Shown here piece by piece: positions 35,255 through 47,874 of a stretch of DNA of 64,000 nt. Positions within the stretch are counted from its first letter, which is position 1. Every line of letters begins with the position of its first letter. The stretch covers positions 4,252 to 68,251 of the forward strand of contig JAHLWZ010000423.1 in assembly GCA_020536535.1 (NCBI GenBank). The letters are read 5' to 3'. Position numbers and translations under genes: made by a program. Below the pieces are notes generated by a model. It was not told where the DNA came from. It ran no database searches and saw only the letters and a list, made by a program, of their open reading frames with translations. The stretch is from Pelomyxa schiedti (Eukaryota; Evosea; Pelobiontida; Pelomyxidae).

Positions 35255-35278
35255 AAAAAAAAAAAAGGGGGGGGGGGG
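35255..35278 (+). repeat. Homopolymer junction A12-G12
   Basis: Twelve A are followed directly by twelve G. It is just upstream of the decarboxylase gene and is a likely place for length errors in sequencing. Confidence 0.9.
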
Positions 35279-35581
35279 AGTTTTGTTCTCAAACAAGCAG
35301 GCAGACAAACCACACATCCACCAACTCAGTCTCACCTTAACGCGCCACATCTGGGATGGTACCCACACAGAAAAGCGATGGCCGACTTGAAATCACGCCC
35401 CTGCTCCTCGAATGACACCTTCCCCCTGAGTCTCTCCAACACCATCGTCATTTTTTCAGTTGTCAACGCTTCCTTCCGAATGAGTGGAGTGCTCCTTGAA
35501 GTTCGAACTTCAAGCCCAGGGAAAAAAGTTTTCCTCAAGTTCAACAACCATCAGAGTTCCACACCCCCACGGTTCGGTGAG

Positions 35582-37584
35582 ATGGCCACAGATAATCACA
35601 GCGCGGTGTCGGGAGATCCACAAGTCGGCGTGGATGCCAATCACAATTACCACATGACACCTGACGAGTAAGTTTAAGTTCTCTCTCCTTTCGTGTTTTC
35701 ATTTTTTTTTTGTTTCTGTCTTACCTTCTGCAATAGGTTCAGAAAATGGGGGCATGCACTTGTTGATTGGGTTGCAGACTATCAAAGTGGGTGTGAGAAA
35801 TACCCTGTAAAGCCACATGTATGTATTTATGCCACTAGGTAAATGGAATTGTGAAGCTTACTTTCTTCCCTGTGCATCAGGTGATGCCTGGGGATGTACG
35901 GAGGCAACTTCCTAGTCAACCACCACTGTCACCAGAGGGCAATTTTCAGAATATCATGAATGACTTGGATTCTATAGTTATACCAGGAATTATGCACTGG
36001 CAGTCACCAAACTTTTTCGGATACTTTCCAGCCAACTCTTCTGGTTAGAGCACATGTGATTCGAATAGTTCCTAAGTTCACTTCAACCAGGTCCCTCGGT
36101 TCTTGCTGACCTAGTGTGCAGTGGCCTGGGAGTTCAGGGAATGCTCTGGTCGACTAGTCCAGCTTGCACTGAAATAGAGGTATAGAGGGGAGTTGTACAG
36201 AGCAGCACAGTAATGTCAACTTCACAGTCTCATGTAATGGACTGGCTGGTTGACTTGATGAACCTTCCTCCCACTTTTAAAACGACATCTACAGGTTGGC
36301 TTTATGCAATGAGTTTCTAGGCTAATTGGGGAAGGCGGTGGGGTAATACAGGACGGTGCAAGCGGTTCTGTGCTAACGGCTATTTGTTGTGCACGTGACA
36401 AGAAAACCAACTTTCAGTCTCGGGAACAAGGTTTCCCTTCGTATTCTTCTTCTCCTCATTCCATGTTTTCAAGGCATTTGCGGCTCAGCGAAACTTATTG
36501 CCTATTGTTCACCCCATACGCATTCTTCAGTGGAAAAGGCATTGATGGTTTCTAGTATAGGGAGAGCCAATATTCGTCAAATTGCCGTTGACCCTATCAC
36601 CCAAGCAATGGACCCAATTAGCCTCGAGGCAGCCATTGTAGCCGATCTAGCAGCAGGAGCTGTGCCGTTCTTCGTATGTGCAACTGTAGGCACAACCTCC
36701 ACAAATGCTATGGATCCCCTAGACACAATTGGACAAGTAATCACATCAAATTTCGTTATACAATTATTTATTGTTCATAAGGTATGTGTTAAGTACAACC
36801 TTTGGTTGCATGTAGATGCTGCTATGTGCGGCACTGCCGCTATTTGCCCAGAATTTAGGTACTGTCAACTTCCCGAGTCCTCTAATATGAATTCAAGGTG
36901 GATCATCAAGGGCTTGGAATATGCTAACAGCTACTGCTTCAACCCCCACAAGTGGATGTTCACCAATAGCGATTGCTCCTGCTTCTTTGTTTCTGACAAA
37001 GCAATTCTCATTAAGACCCTGAGTGTTCTTCCCGAGTATCTTCGAAATCAGGCTAGTTGTGTTATCTTTCCATCTCTTTAATTCTACATGCAGGCTACTG
37101 AGTCGGGTTCAGTCATTGACTACCGCGACTGGCACATTCCATTAGGCCGGAGGTTTCGCTCACTGAAGTTGTGGTTCGTTTTGCGGCACTATGGCCAGGA
37201 AGGACTTCAGTACCACATAAGGCAGCACGTTGGTAAGTCCTTCAAAATTCGGAATTCCAAAGAATTGATCCCTATTGAATAGCACTGGCACAAAAAGTAG
37301 CACAGTGGATACGGGAAAGCTCACAACTCCAGCTGTTCGGGGACCCACCAATGAACTTAGTGTGCTTCAGACTGCGGAATCCCCCAGCAACAATACCCAA
37401 CCCCGACGAGACCCTCCTAAACAGAGTGAATGCCACTGGGAAAGTACTTCTGACCCACACCAAGGTAGACAACAAGTTCATTCTGAGAATGTGCATCGGA
37501 ACAACACACACGACCCCGGAGCACGTCCAAGCAGCGTGGACCATTATCCAAGAAGAGGCCACTAAGATTCTCTCTGGCAACTAA
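35582..37584 (+). CDS. Aromatic-L-amino-acid decarboxylase (PLP group II)
   Basis: Exons give an N-terminal [16 protein letters not shown], then [31 protein letters not shown], a HVDAAM motif with the Asp that contacts the pyridine ring, and [13 protein letters not shown] with the PLP-binding Lys. The C-terminal part is [20 protein letters not shown] and ends at 37584. All of this is standard for the DOPA/tyrosine/tryptophan decarboxylases. The reaction removes CO2 from an aromatic amino acid to give tyramine, tryptamine, dopamine or similar. The start at 35582 gives the usual short N-terminus; an in-frame ATG at 35378 would add 68 residues. About ten introns of 40-70 nt show it is a settled eukaryotic gene, not recent bacterial DNA. 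Substrate choice cannot be read from the sequence. Confidence 0.92.
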
Positions 37585-37781
37585 AAGAATCCTCTCAGAT
37601 TCGATCTTTTTTGTGGTACCTTTTCCTTAGTTAGGGAAAGAACCGAGGTGCAAGCTTTCGCCCATTTCTTTTTGCGTTCAAATGTGAGTGGGGGTTTCAC
37701 AATGTCAACTTGTCTATTTCGGTTGCGATACACTCCCGGATCGGAAGATCTCGAGTCACAAATTTCACTTTTTACAAAGTG

Positions 37782-39151
37782 ATGAGTGGTGACGGCAGTT
37801 CCCCGGAGTTGGTGGTGGAGTCTAATTTGACGCATAATGTCTATCACTTAACCAAGGTAATAGGAAGGTACTGCCGTTGGTCTTTTTCCCTTCTCCGTAT
37901 CATGCGTTTTTTTTTTTGTTTCCTGATTTTTTTTTTCTTTTCTCCCGTTTCAGGGGTACCTATGCATACGTGTATTACGCGGAGGTGGAGAATACTAGGG
38001 AAGTGGTGGCTGTCAAAGTAATAGATAAGGTCAATCTCGTAAACCAAAAGCAACGAATAAATCTGTTGCGTGAGGTGGAAATAATGCGGACAGTAAACCA
38101 TCCCAATGTATTTCTCATTTTCCTACCCTCCATTCTCATCTAGACACTTAGGTTTTGTCTCTCTTAGACCTCATTGAAGATGAAACATGTATATATATCG
38201 TCACCCCGCAGTATCAATTCATAACTATCCCTACATACCCCCTAACTTCCTCTAGTATGGGCGGGGGAGAATTATTCAATAAAATTACTTATCACGGACA
38301 CTTAACAGAAGGTGATGCTGTGACCATCGTCAAGCAGGTTTCCTAAACCACTCTTATTTCCCAGTAATAAACCTCATAAGATTTGTGAAGGAATTAACTT
38401 TTTACACTCTCTCGGGATTTGTCACCGAGACTTGGTTGTCTCACACATATCTTTTGTTTAGACACCTAACAAACACAAAGAAACCAGAAAATATCTTGTG
38501 TTCTGAAGAGCCTGTCAATTTTCGAGTTGTCATTAGTGACTTTGGTACACTAAGTCTGCTTGTTCTCCTAACCTCATATTGTTTGTAAGGCCTTTCTAAA
38601 CTCTTTGGGCGTGGTGAGCTAATGAAAACAGCGTGTGGATTCTACAGGTCACGTAGATTTCTGCTCACACATTTCACAGGTGTGGCACTTTGCAATATGC
38701 TGCCCCTGAAATTTTCACTTCGCGAATATACTCCGAAGCATGTGACATGTGGGCTCTTGGTGTAATTGCCTATGTAATGTGCGGAGTGACATAATACTAA
38801 CAACGAAACCTCACCCCACCGACAGGTTAACGGGATGCTTTCCATTTGATGGAACCTACCACGACTTAATGAACAAGATATCCAGAGCCAATTATTGCAA
38901 GGGCAACTTAAATGCGGTCGGAGTATCACCTGCAGGTATGGAATAATTTCGCAACATCAGACACATTAACGCTTCCCATTCCATCAACACAAAAAACAGC
39001 CATCGCCTTCATCGAGTGTCTTCTTCAAGTGGAACCCAGCAACAGGATGCAAGCCCGTGACGCCCTTGCACACCCGTGGCTTGCCTCCCCAACAGAATCG
39101 CCTGGAGTTTCTTTGCGTCAAAGCCTTGCTCTACTTCGCCAAAACCGGTGA
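37782..39151 (+). CDS. Ser/Thr protein kinase, CAMK/CHK2-like
   Basis: The protein is essentially one kinase domain of about 330 residues. The glycine loop [17 protein letters not shown] is rebuilt across an intron at 37869-37954. VAVKVIDK carries the ATP-binding Lys. GICHRDLKPENILC is rebuilt across an intron at 38429-38481, SDFG follows, and [20 protein letters not shown] is the APE region. The hinge-proximal GGGELFNKI and the PEN form of the catalytic loop fit the CAMK group, and the nearest family by eye is CHK2/RAD53. No FHA domain precedes it: the decarboxylase stop is only about 200 bp upstream. A DNA-damage role is therefore not supported. Catalytic residues are intact. Confidence 0.85.
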
Positions 39152-39335
39152 CTGTATCACCACCAAGCTGTTTGTACTTCTGTCAACCAAACTACGCATC
39201 AAATCAAAACCCTTCTGGGCTCCTTATATAGTCGCCCAGAAGTCTAAAGCCAAACCCGTACCACAACGACAATGAAAACAAAAAAAATACCGCCAAGTTG
39301 GGGCCAATTTCATCAAAAGTAAAGAAACAGGGAGA

Positions 39336-40363
39336 ATGGACGACCGGGAGAGGATGCGGTTGCTGAAGTTGCTGATGGGCACGAAGCTGTCGGGCAGTGG
39401 CTCGTCAAAATCTTCATCCCCTGCTGTCACGGTTATTATTATTATTATTATTTTTGTTTTAGATGACAGTGGTTGGGGATTTTCATGTTGTTGGGTTGGT
39501 TTTGTAGTTTTTTTTTTTCGCCAACTGTAGTGGATATGACAGCCACAAGAAATGCAACAAAAGTACGAGCTGTATGTGGCTACCCACGATTTTCACGTTG
39601 GGGATTTGGTGCAGTGGAAGCCAGCAATGAAAAATAGAAAAAAACCTGCCGACGGCGAAATTGGCGTTGTGGTAAACCTGTTGGATGAACCTGTGTATCC
39701 CTCACTGAAGCGAGAATGGTTTCTCTTTCATTTTTTTCAGTTTAAAATAAAGCCTATCTTTTTGAAAAACTCATTTTTTACCAAGTGATGCAGGCTCACC
39801 TCTGTTCAGAGAACCTCTTGACATTGCTATAGGAATGCTTGACAGTGACGGTGAATTCATTGTATGCCATTTCGACAAGCATAGGTTCATGCCGGCTGTC
39901 AACAGTTCTATGACAACACGTAACGTTATTATTTCATAGAAATGATTTGTTTTTAAATGAGCCTAATCAACACAAATAGCTGAAGGAAGTCGCTTACAAC
40001 AACTGTGCCGATCTCTAACGGAGCCCCCAGACCCAACCCTACGGCCTGGGGATTTTGTCAAATGGAAACCAGGGCTCAAAAACAAGAAAAAGCCTGGTTA
40101 GTATACTGATGTAACTTTAGTTGCTTACTTTATTAGGTGACGGTGAGTCCGCCATTGTAATAGAAATACTTGAGGAGCCAATTTTTGATATGAAGAAGAG
40201 TGCCGGTACACCTTACTTCCTAGAGCCACTATCTGTGAAATTGGGCTTGCTCGACTCTGATGGTTTTTCTCTTCTTTATCCACAAAGTCTTCTCTAAACC
40301 CAATAAGGTGACTTTCTGATATTCCACTATGATTTGCGTCGATTCGAGAAGTCCAATAGATGA
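39336..40363 (+). CDS. Small protein with two copies of an undescribed ~80-residue domain
   Basis: After a basic, Ser-rich first exon (MDDRERMRLLKLLMG) the protein has two homologous units. The first reads VGDLVQWKPAMKNRKKPADG, then LLDEPVY, GSPLFREPLDIAIGMLDSDG and CHFDKHRF. The second reads PGDFVKWKPGLKNKKKPGDG, then ILEEPIF, GTPYFLEPLSVKLGLLDSDG and FHYDLRRF. The pattern looks like a small SH3-type or barrel beta fold; I cannot name a family. Each unit is cut by an intron at a comparable place. The stop is at 40361-40363 after spliced GDFLIFHYDLRRFEKSNR. It lies 133 bp upstream of the importin gene. The domain repeats are certain; the function is unknown. Confidence 0.72.
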
Positions 40364-40496
40364 TGGCACCTGCTCTCGTCTTATTTATTTAAAAAAGAAA
40401 AAAAAAACGTCAATCTCGTATCTGAAAGGTTCGTAATTTCGGGTTTTTTCGTCCTTTCAAGAAACAAGAAAAACATAGAACAAACAAACAAAAAAA

Positions 40497-43400
40497 ATGC
40501 TCGGCGACGACGACGGCCTGACCCTGACGGCTGAGGAAGTAAACGAGTTGGTGCAGGACATATCGCAATCAAGAGGAGATCCTCTCAGAGCGGCAAAGAG
40601 GCTCGTGAGTGCGTTGCGACCGGTGGGGGACAAGAAGGACCGGTCGGTGTTCAAACTAACGAAGAAGAAATCGCGCCATGGCGCGAAGGCCGCCACCGCG
40701 AAAGAAGCGCGAGATTGCGCCGGGGAGGCACTGAAAAATCTGGCGCAAGTGGCTCCCGATCGCTTGGTGGTGACGCTTCTGGCATTGTTGGTTGATCCTA
40801 CTTTGAATCGCATGGTACGAGCTTTCTTTCTATTTAAAGTTACTGCCATTTTTTTTAGCATAAGCAAGTTGTGGTGGAAGAATTGGGCCGTTGCTTGGCA
40901 CTTGAACGCCAGAGTGTTTGGGGAAGGTTATCACCAGCCACTCAAGAGCAAATAAAGGTTGCTTGAAGCTTTAGAGGTTTTCCCAACTGTATTCAGATTC
41001 AAATACTTGAAGCACTAAAACTCGAGAAAGACATAAAAGTACTCAGGCCCTTATGTTCACTTGTGGCAGACTTTTCACTCAAACTTACCCCTCCAGGTCC
41101 ATCATGTGCATTTTTCTTTCCATCCTTCTTATATCATAAAGGACAAGCATTATTCCCATTCATCTTTCAGTGCATCAAATCTCCGGTAATAAACTTCCTT
41201 CCTTGACCCTGGTTTTAACCTGGAGAATCTAGGATGAATATCACAGAATTTCTGGGTTTGCCATTCTGTCGGACTTGGCTGTACTTCTTGGTTATGAGGT
41301 CTTTGCTCCCCATATGTCCCAAGTTATCACTATTCTTCACATGGGTCTAAAAGATCCTAGTATTCAAGTATGCCAGTATTCTACATTTCTTCTTCCCTGA
41401 AATTCCCATTTCAAGGTTAAAGCGGAAGCTATTTATACCATTAGTTCATTTGCCACAATCTCACCACCTACCTCGCCACTTCAAAGCTTTCTTCCTCTCA
41501 TGCTTGAGGTTTTCCTCCAACTCCACCACTCATGTAATATACTCTAGACTCTCAACGTAGCTGTATGGCAAAAAAACGAGGAGGAATCCAAAAGAATTAT
41601 CTCTGATTTTGTAGAGCTCTGTTCATTACAGACCCACTTTTTCAACCCTCATTTATCTGATGTATTGTCTTCCATGTTCCTCATTGCATCATCTCCAACG
41701 AATTCAGATGGTTTCTTCCCTCCATTTCATCTTGTTGGACAAAACTTTCACAGAAATACGACAGTCTGCCGTAGAATTTTTGGTTTTATATGCTGAAACC
41801 TTCCCCACTATTAAACGGTCTCCTCCTTCACTGCTTTTATTATTTCCCAACCTGCTTCCTCAGAAAACAGCCGACTTTTGTGAGCACAATTGTACCTTTC
41901 CTTCTTGAGCTTCTTGCCACTGTTCCAGAAAATGATCAGTGGGAGACTGACTTTGAGACAGAGAACCACGTAACAAATTCTGCTGTTGGTGAAGGAGCTC
42001 TTGACCGGATTTCTTTAGCTCTTGGTATGGTTGAACATATGATGAACTGTACCCAATGAAGTCAGGTGGCACAGCTGTTTGCCCAGTCTTACTTTCATCT
42101 ATTTCCAGTATGCTTATTAACAAAGCAGACTGGAGAAAAAGATGGGCAGGGCTTGTGGGTCTTGGTGTTTGTGCCGAGGGCTGCCACTCTGTTATGCGTA
42201 AGCACATGCCTGAAATATTGAGGTTTGAAGTGTTTAAGACACTCTTTACTTATCAATTATGTAGTGTTGTTGTGTCACTCTTTGAAGATGAACACCCACG
42301 AGTAAGATGGGCAGCTTGCCATTGTATTGCTCAGTTCTCAACAGATATTGTACCACCCCTAACCAAAATGGAATGTACTAATTAATGTCCCAAGCCGCTT
42401 TTACAGAAACAGTTCTTTGATGTAATAATGCCTCCGTTGCTAAGGCATTTTAGTGATTCCTCATTGAGGTACTTAGTAGTGCCATCATTCTGGTAACTTT
42501 AGCCTCCAGAGTACAAGTCCACAGTATAGATGCAATGGCAGAGTTTGTCAGGGAATGTCCTGTTTCCAAGCTGGAACCTGTTCTGGAGCAACTATTATCA
42601 CAACTGTTACCACTACTTTCTCACCCGTATATTTCCTACTCTGGATCTTTCTCTCTGCAGACAACACTCCTTTCAGGCACCCGCAAGTGGGTGAAGTGGC
42701 TCTCCAGACTATTTCTGAGCTTGCTAGGGCTTCTGATAAAAGCTTTTCCAAGGTTGTAAATTCCTGATGGCATATTTTTCTCACCTTCTGTAGTATTATA
42801 CGACTTTGGTGCCTCTGCTTAAAAAGTTATTTGTGCTTTTCTTTTTGTGTTACTGATATTTTGTAGTATAATTAAGACAAGTGATTCTGCTAGAAAGAAA
42901 CTTCAGTACACAGCAATGGAGTGCTTAAGTTTCATTGGTAATACTCCCCCACTAGGTCTCTTAATTAAAAGCTTCCTTCCAGCTGTGTCTGCTGGAAAGG
43001 AACTCTTTCAAAGAGATGCACAAGAAATCCTACCTGGTTTCCTCGCACTTCTACCAGTATGTCCGGAATTTATCTGTTACTGTTATTTACATGGGTTCAA
43101 AGGAACTTGACTCCTCGGATCCAGAAAAAGCTTCTTATGTTCACTCTGCAATATGTAGGTTTTCTGAGTGTCTGGGCCAAGACTTCTCACCATTTTTGTG
43201 TATGGTTGTGCCCCCTTTGCTGACTAGAGCTTCGGGATCCATCGACGTTCAATTATTTGAGAGTGAGAATTTCACTTCTCTTTCCTCAATAACCTACTTG
43301 TAGAGCAAGGTTGTCCACAGGAGGGATGGGACGTATTCCGATGTGGTGAGAGGGTAATAAAATAGAATAAAATTGCTGCCACTTAATGACTGTAGGAAAT

Positions 43401-45219
43401 TGGTGTTAACACAAGTTCCATTGAGGCAAAAACGGAATCACTACTCCTGCTTTCTGTATATGGAAGCATTGTGAAAGAACACTTCGTGCCCTTTATCCCC
43501 GAAATTGTTCGGATCATTGTGGAGAATATGAAGTGTGCTTATAGTGACGGTAAGGCAGCATACCCTATACATAGCTAACAGTTCTTCAGAGGTACGATCA
43601 GCTGCTGCTTCCCTTATCCCAATTCTTTTCGAATGTATAAAAGCCCAGGAGAAGAAAAATCCATTTGTCCAAGTCCCACTGCAGTTTTGGCAGGATCTGT
43701 ACAAGGGAATGCTATCAACCATGGCCTCAGAACCGTCCAAAGAGATTTTACTTGTCCAGATAGATGCAATTATGGATGTATCTCCCCGATAACAACCCCA
43801 CCTCCAACAACAACAACAACAAAAAAAAAACAGACTCTAGATCATGTGGATGCCAGATACATTTCTGTGCCAGATTTATTGAAATTCATAGACTTTACAA
43901 TTCCACTCTATTCTATGTTCCAGAGATCCAACGATGATCGCCAAAGTTTGTACAGTTGACTCCAACATTTTGCCTTACAGTGTACCAGTGGTGCGGGCGC
44001 GGACCACTGATCTGGCCGAAGAAGACACGGAGCTAATAGCAGCCGAAGAAAAAACGGAATATGATGTTGTCGCAAGGGTAAATAGAAATTGTCATCTTTT
44101 GCATAGTTTACAACATCCACAGGCCAATACATGTATTATGAAGATGGCAAATTTTAGTCTTCAGCTACAACAATGCTACATCTCGCGTTTCACCACAGAC
44201 GTACTCCCGATTCTTTTGAATATGATGGTTTGTTACAAGGTGGTTGTCAACCAGTTCAATAACAGGATAAAGAGAGAAGGACGTTGTGTTTATGAGAGAT
44301 GCTTAGCCCTGTGTGCATTTGATGACATCATCGATCTCTCCTGGTTTTCATCAAACAGAACCATAAACCGTTAACAACGTTTAGGGAAGAAGCGAAAGTA
44401 CATTTGCCACATTTCTCCAGGGTTTTACTGGAAAGTACTGCAACAAACAAGCACCCACCACTGCGCCAATCCGCTGCCTATGGCCTAGGTTCCCATTACT
44501 ATTTCCATTCTCCCTGATACGTATCTTTCTCCTTTCGATTTTCTTAAGGGATTTGCGGAATGAAAGGCGGAGATGATTTTACACCATTAGCTTTAAATGC
44601 AGTTGCCATTTTGTGTCAAGCTCTACAAGATCCCAGCACATCAGGGGAAGATTGGGCCAGCGCCAATGATAATGTTGTCTCAGCAATATTGAAGATATGT
44701 ATATCACCCAGTGGTATGTATCAACCAGCCATAAACGATTAAAAAATCAAAAAATACTGAAGGGAAGGCTGTTGATAAGGCGTCTGTCTTTCCTATTGTA
44801 TTGAAGGGGCTCCCCATTACTGAAGATGAAGTGGAGGCGAATCTAGTATACTTTACACTTTCCCAAGTGCTACACGAGTGTGACAACTTCTACCGCTTTC
44901 CTTCGTTTTACACAATCCCAGTACCCCTGCCCTCATTCTTGGCCGAAATTTTGAATACCTCGAAAAGGTCATCCAAGTAATTGCAGCGGTAGTCAGCAAT
45001 TTCGACCTTGTAACACCTGAAATCAACCTGAAGTTCGCGGGATTCTTGCACCTACTCACACAACCTGGAGGACTTAGTGGTCTCCCACCCTGTCCACAAG
45101 AAAAGCTAGTGCAAATATGGAGTGCACTGAGTGAACAAGCCAAAATGAACCTCAATGGTCTCCAGAGCTTATTTCAAGTACATTCTGCACAAAACAAACC
45201 AACTGTTGGAAATTTATAA
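40497..45219 (+). CDS. Importin-beta family nuclear transport receptor (IPO5/IPO4-like)
   Basis: The ATG at 40497 directly follows an A-rich leader. About 20 or more exons encode roughly 1,100 residues of HEAT repeats. Recognisable units include TFVSTIVPFLLELLATVP, HPRVRWAACHCIAQFSTDI, GEVALQTISELARASDKSF and PLRQSAAYGLGICGMKGGD, which match the layout of karyopherin beta-3/Kap121 and importin-4. An acidic segment (TTDLAEEDTELIAAEEKTEY) near 44010 corresponds to the acidic loop of those proteins. The stop is near 45219. The receptor carries proteins such as ribosomal proteins and histones into the nucleus in a Ran-dependent way. No key region is missing. Several exon joins in the middle are approximate. 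Confidence 0.9.
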
Positions 45220-45541
45220 AGAACCAGCACCCTCACACAAATTGTTGTTGACTTAAAGCATTGGCCAAATGAACCCCGGAGGGGCAGTGTACTTTGTGAT
45301 GAGGAATTGCACCCCAACAGAAAGGTGCAAAGAAGAAGAAAAAGCTGGAGAATGGTTCTAAAACATGGATATTGTTTTGCTTGACAAATGAACACGCAAA
45401 TGTGGGTTCGTGTTTACTCGGATAGTGGTTCCCGTAACAAAGTCACAGTCAGCAACAAAGAATTCCCTCAAGCCGGTACATGCCGAAATTATACCAGAAA
45501 CGTGACTATTTCTAACCCACATCATACCCTGTATATTTGGG
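45220..45541. other. Convergent 3' intergenic region
   Basis: About 320 bp between the 3' ends of the plus-strand importin gene and the minus-strand LRR gene. No coding exon, repeat or structured element was seen. Confidence 0.5.
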
Positions 45542-47627
45542 TCAGAGTGAATTTATGATATGAATGCATACTTCCATGCTCAACTTGGCTAAGTTTTGTG
45601 GAGCGGCTCTCGCAATTACTGCAGCGGATTCCGCTGTCAGCCTCGGGCACTGGCTGACATCTAATTCGGTTAAATCTTTGAGTTGCATTGCCGCAGTGAC
45701 GGCCGCGTCAGTTATTCTGCTGCCTGGAACCATAATATTCTGGAGTTTGGTGCAGGAATTACACAGGGCCACTATGCCTTCGTCGTCTACGCCTGTCACA
45801 ATCGAAAACCGCACCTCGCGAAGCTCTTTGCAGGTAGATAAGGCTCTGACTCCTGCGGATGTCAAGTGTGAGTGATACAGCATCTGTACAATCCGAAGCT
45901 GAGATGCATTCTCAGAGATGTGAACCAGTGCCGCGTCGGTTATTCTTGGGCAATCCAGTAGGCACAGACTTTGAAGTGCCTTCAGTGAACGTGTAATATC
46001 ATTTACTCCCTCGTCTGTAATCCAAATACTGCAAAGGCTCAGCTTTTGTAGGGACTGCAAATTATGTGCCATAGCGGAAATCCCAAAATCAGTCACACCA
46101 GAAGAGTAAGTCCCATTGCCATCAAAACTGCCGAAGTAAAATCTATGGAGAGAATCTCATTATAATAAAGTGGCCTTGAAATATTATTAGAGAACCTCGT
46201 TATATCAGGACAACTCTCAGTCACCTGCGCCAATAAAGTATCATCCTGTGATCCGGACACACTTAATGCATGCAAGTATGTAAGATTGGGTGCTTCCCGC
46301 GCAATATCGGCCAGCTTGCCATAGGGGGGTTGGATGTACTGCATGGAGAGTTTGGTCAATGAGTTTGAGCAGGCCTGCGCAATTCTGATGAGGGAGGTAG
46401 CAGACACTCCTTCACAGAAGGACACATTCAGTGTTTGAAGCTGTGTAGTTGTCATGGCACCTAAGGAGGTGTCTCCTACTCGGTGACATAACTTTACATT
46501 CAGAGCTCTTAGTTGGGAGCAGCTTTGACAAATTTTCTTTACGCCAGTGTCGGTCACAGATTTGCACAATTTGAGTGACAGTATTTCCAATTTTGGCAGA
46601 AATTCTGCAATAGCTGACAAGGAGGCGTCTGTAACCAAGCTGCATCCATGTAGATTAAGTGCATATAATCCTGGGCACCCGCGAGTAACAGCAATAACAC
46701 CAGCATCAGTAATTTTGTCGCACTCGCGCACGCTGAGGGATTCCAAATGAGGGCATGACTCGGCCACTTTCTGCAGGACCTGCAGATCAAAAAGTTCACA
46801 TTTTTTGGATGAACAGGAGAAGAGCGAGGAAATACTGCAGACTCTGTAGCGGTCCCGTCCAGGACAAGAGAGACCAGGCCAGATAGCGGAGCCACCACGT
46901 CAACAAGGTTTCCCGGGGACATAGCCCTAAACGAAGCCACACTGAGTGACCGCAATGATGCCCCACATGCATGAGCCACACGCCGCGCAGCAGCCACCCC
47001 AATTGGCTCCCTGGACAAATCCAAGCAATCAATGCCTCCCCCGGAATAAGAGAACAGAGGCTGCACCCTCTCGTCACCTCCCACTGTGCTCGCAGTTGCA
47101 TTTGGACTTCCTCCAGTGGTATTGGCCCCACTAACCGGAGGAGCAGGAGGAGGAGGAGGAGCAGAAGTGAAGACGACGAGGGCCTCGAGTTTTCTGGACA
47201 TCATTGGGGGCCTGGTGGCCAACAAATGGCGTGCGATCATGTCGACGACCTCCCTGGGCGTGTCCCACCCAACCAGCGGGACAAACCCCCGCGCGCCGCC
47301 CCCGCCCGCCTTGGCGCCGCCGTCGAGGGCCGACGAGGGCGAGGCGCAGGCGGAGGGGGTGTGGGCCCGCAGGGGCCCCGTCGAGGAGGGGGAGGAGGAG
47401 GAGTCGGCGCACTCGTGGTGCGTGGGGGCGGGGGAGGAGGCCACGCGGGCGCGGGAGTCGGAGGAGGCGGCCGCGGCGGCTGCTGCTGCGAGGGCGGCGT
47501 GGGCTGCGGCGAACGACGACGAAGAGGACGACGGGGGGGACGGCGAGGAAGGGGGTACCAAGGAGTCGCATAGCTTGGCGACACAGAGCTCCACGAGACT
47601 GACGATTCGTTTTTCGCTCGATGACAT
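45542..47627 (-). CDS. F-box/LRR-like protein (FBXL/AMN1-type leucine-rich repeats)
   Basis: A GC-rich first exon (ATG 47627-47625) encodes about 110 residues of Ser/Ala/Pro-rich sequence. TPREVVDMIARHLLATRP follows, a weak F-box-like helix, and then a glycine-rich linker and DCLDLSREPIGVAAARRVA. An intron of about 57 nt (GTATTT...CTGCAG) just after GTATESA joins to VLQKVAESCPHLESLSVREC. From there about 15 cysteine-containing leucine-rich repeats run to the end (CDKITDAGVIAVTRGCPGLY; CPRITDAALVHISEN), with one more intron near 46190-46138. In FBXL proteins this repeat array selects substrates for an SCF ubiquitin ligase; AMN1-type proteins lack the F-box. The F-box here is uncertain. It shares a 247-bp divergent promoter with the kinase at 47875. 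Confidence 0.82.
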
Positions 47628-47874
47628 TCTAGTGCGTTTTTTCTGGCTGGGGTGTTCTGCAGGAATCTCCTGGCTTCAAGCCCCAAGAGCTTATCTGGTA
47701 CTCCAGGATACACAGAGCGCAGGACCATTCCTACTGCCCGGGGGGGAGCTATTACCAACATGAATCTCCTAAAACCCCAACTTGGTTCCCCCCGACTTGG
47801 CACGAACCAAGCGACGAACAAACAACGTTCCTGAAACAAAAACAGAAAATAAAATAAAAAAAGAGATCTGCCTC
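47628..47874. promoter_or_regulatory. Shared divergent promoter region
   Basis: The 247 bp between the start codons of the minus-strand LRR gene and the plus-strand kinase must hold both promoters. The kinase side ends in an A-rich leader. No specific box was identified. Confidence 0.5.

Noticed and set aside
37700-37781. FHA domain upstream of the CHK2-like kinase
   Set aside because: Only about 120 bp separate the frame from the decarboxylase stop and the FHA core motifs are missing.
46770-46830. A 20-nt intron or homopolymer error between the N-terminal part and the LRRs
   Set aside because: A normal 57-nt GT..AG intron starting after GTATESA gives the same frame, so no tiny intron is needed.
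47086-47763. A 225-residue plus-strand open frame opposite the LRR gene
   Set aside because: It lies in a GC-rich patch where all frames stay open; the minus strand has the conserved repeats and a sensible start.
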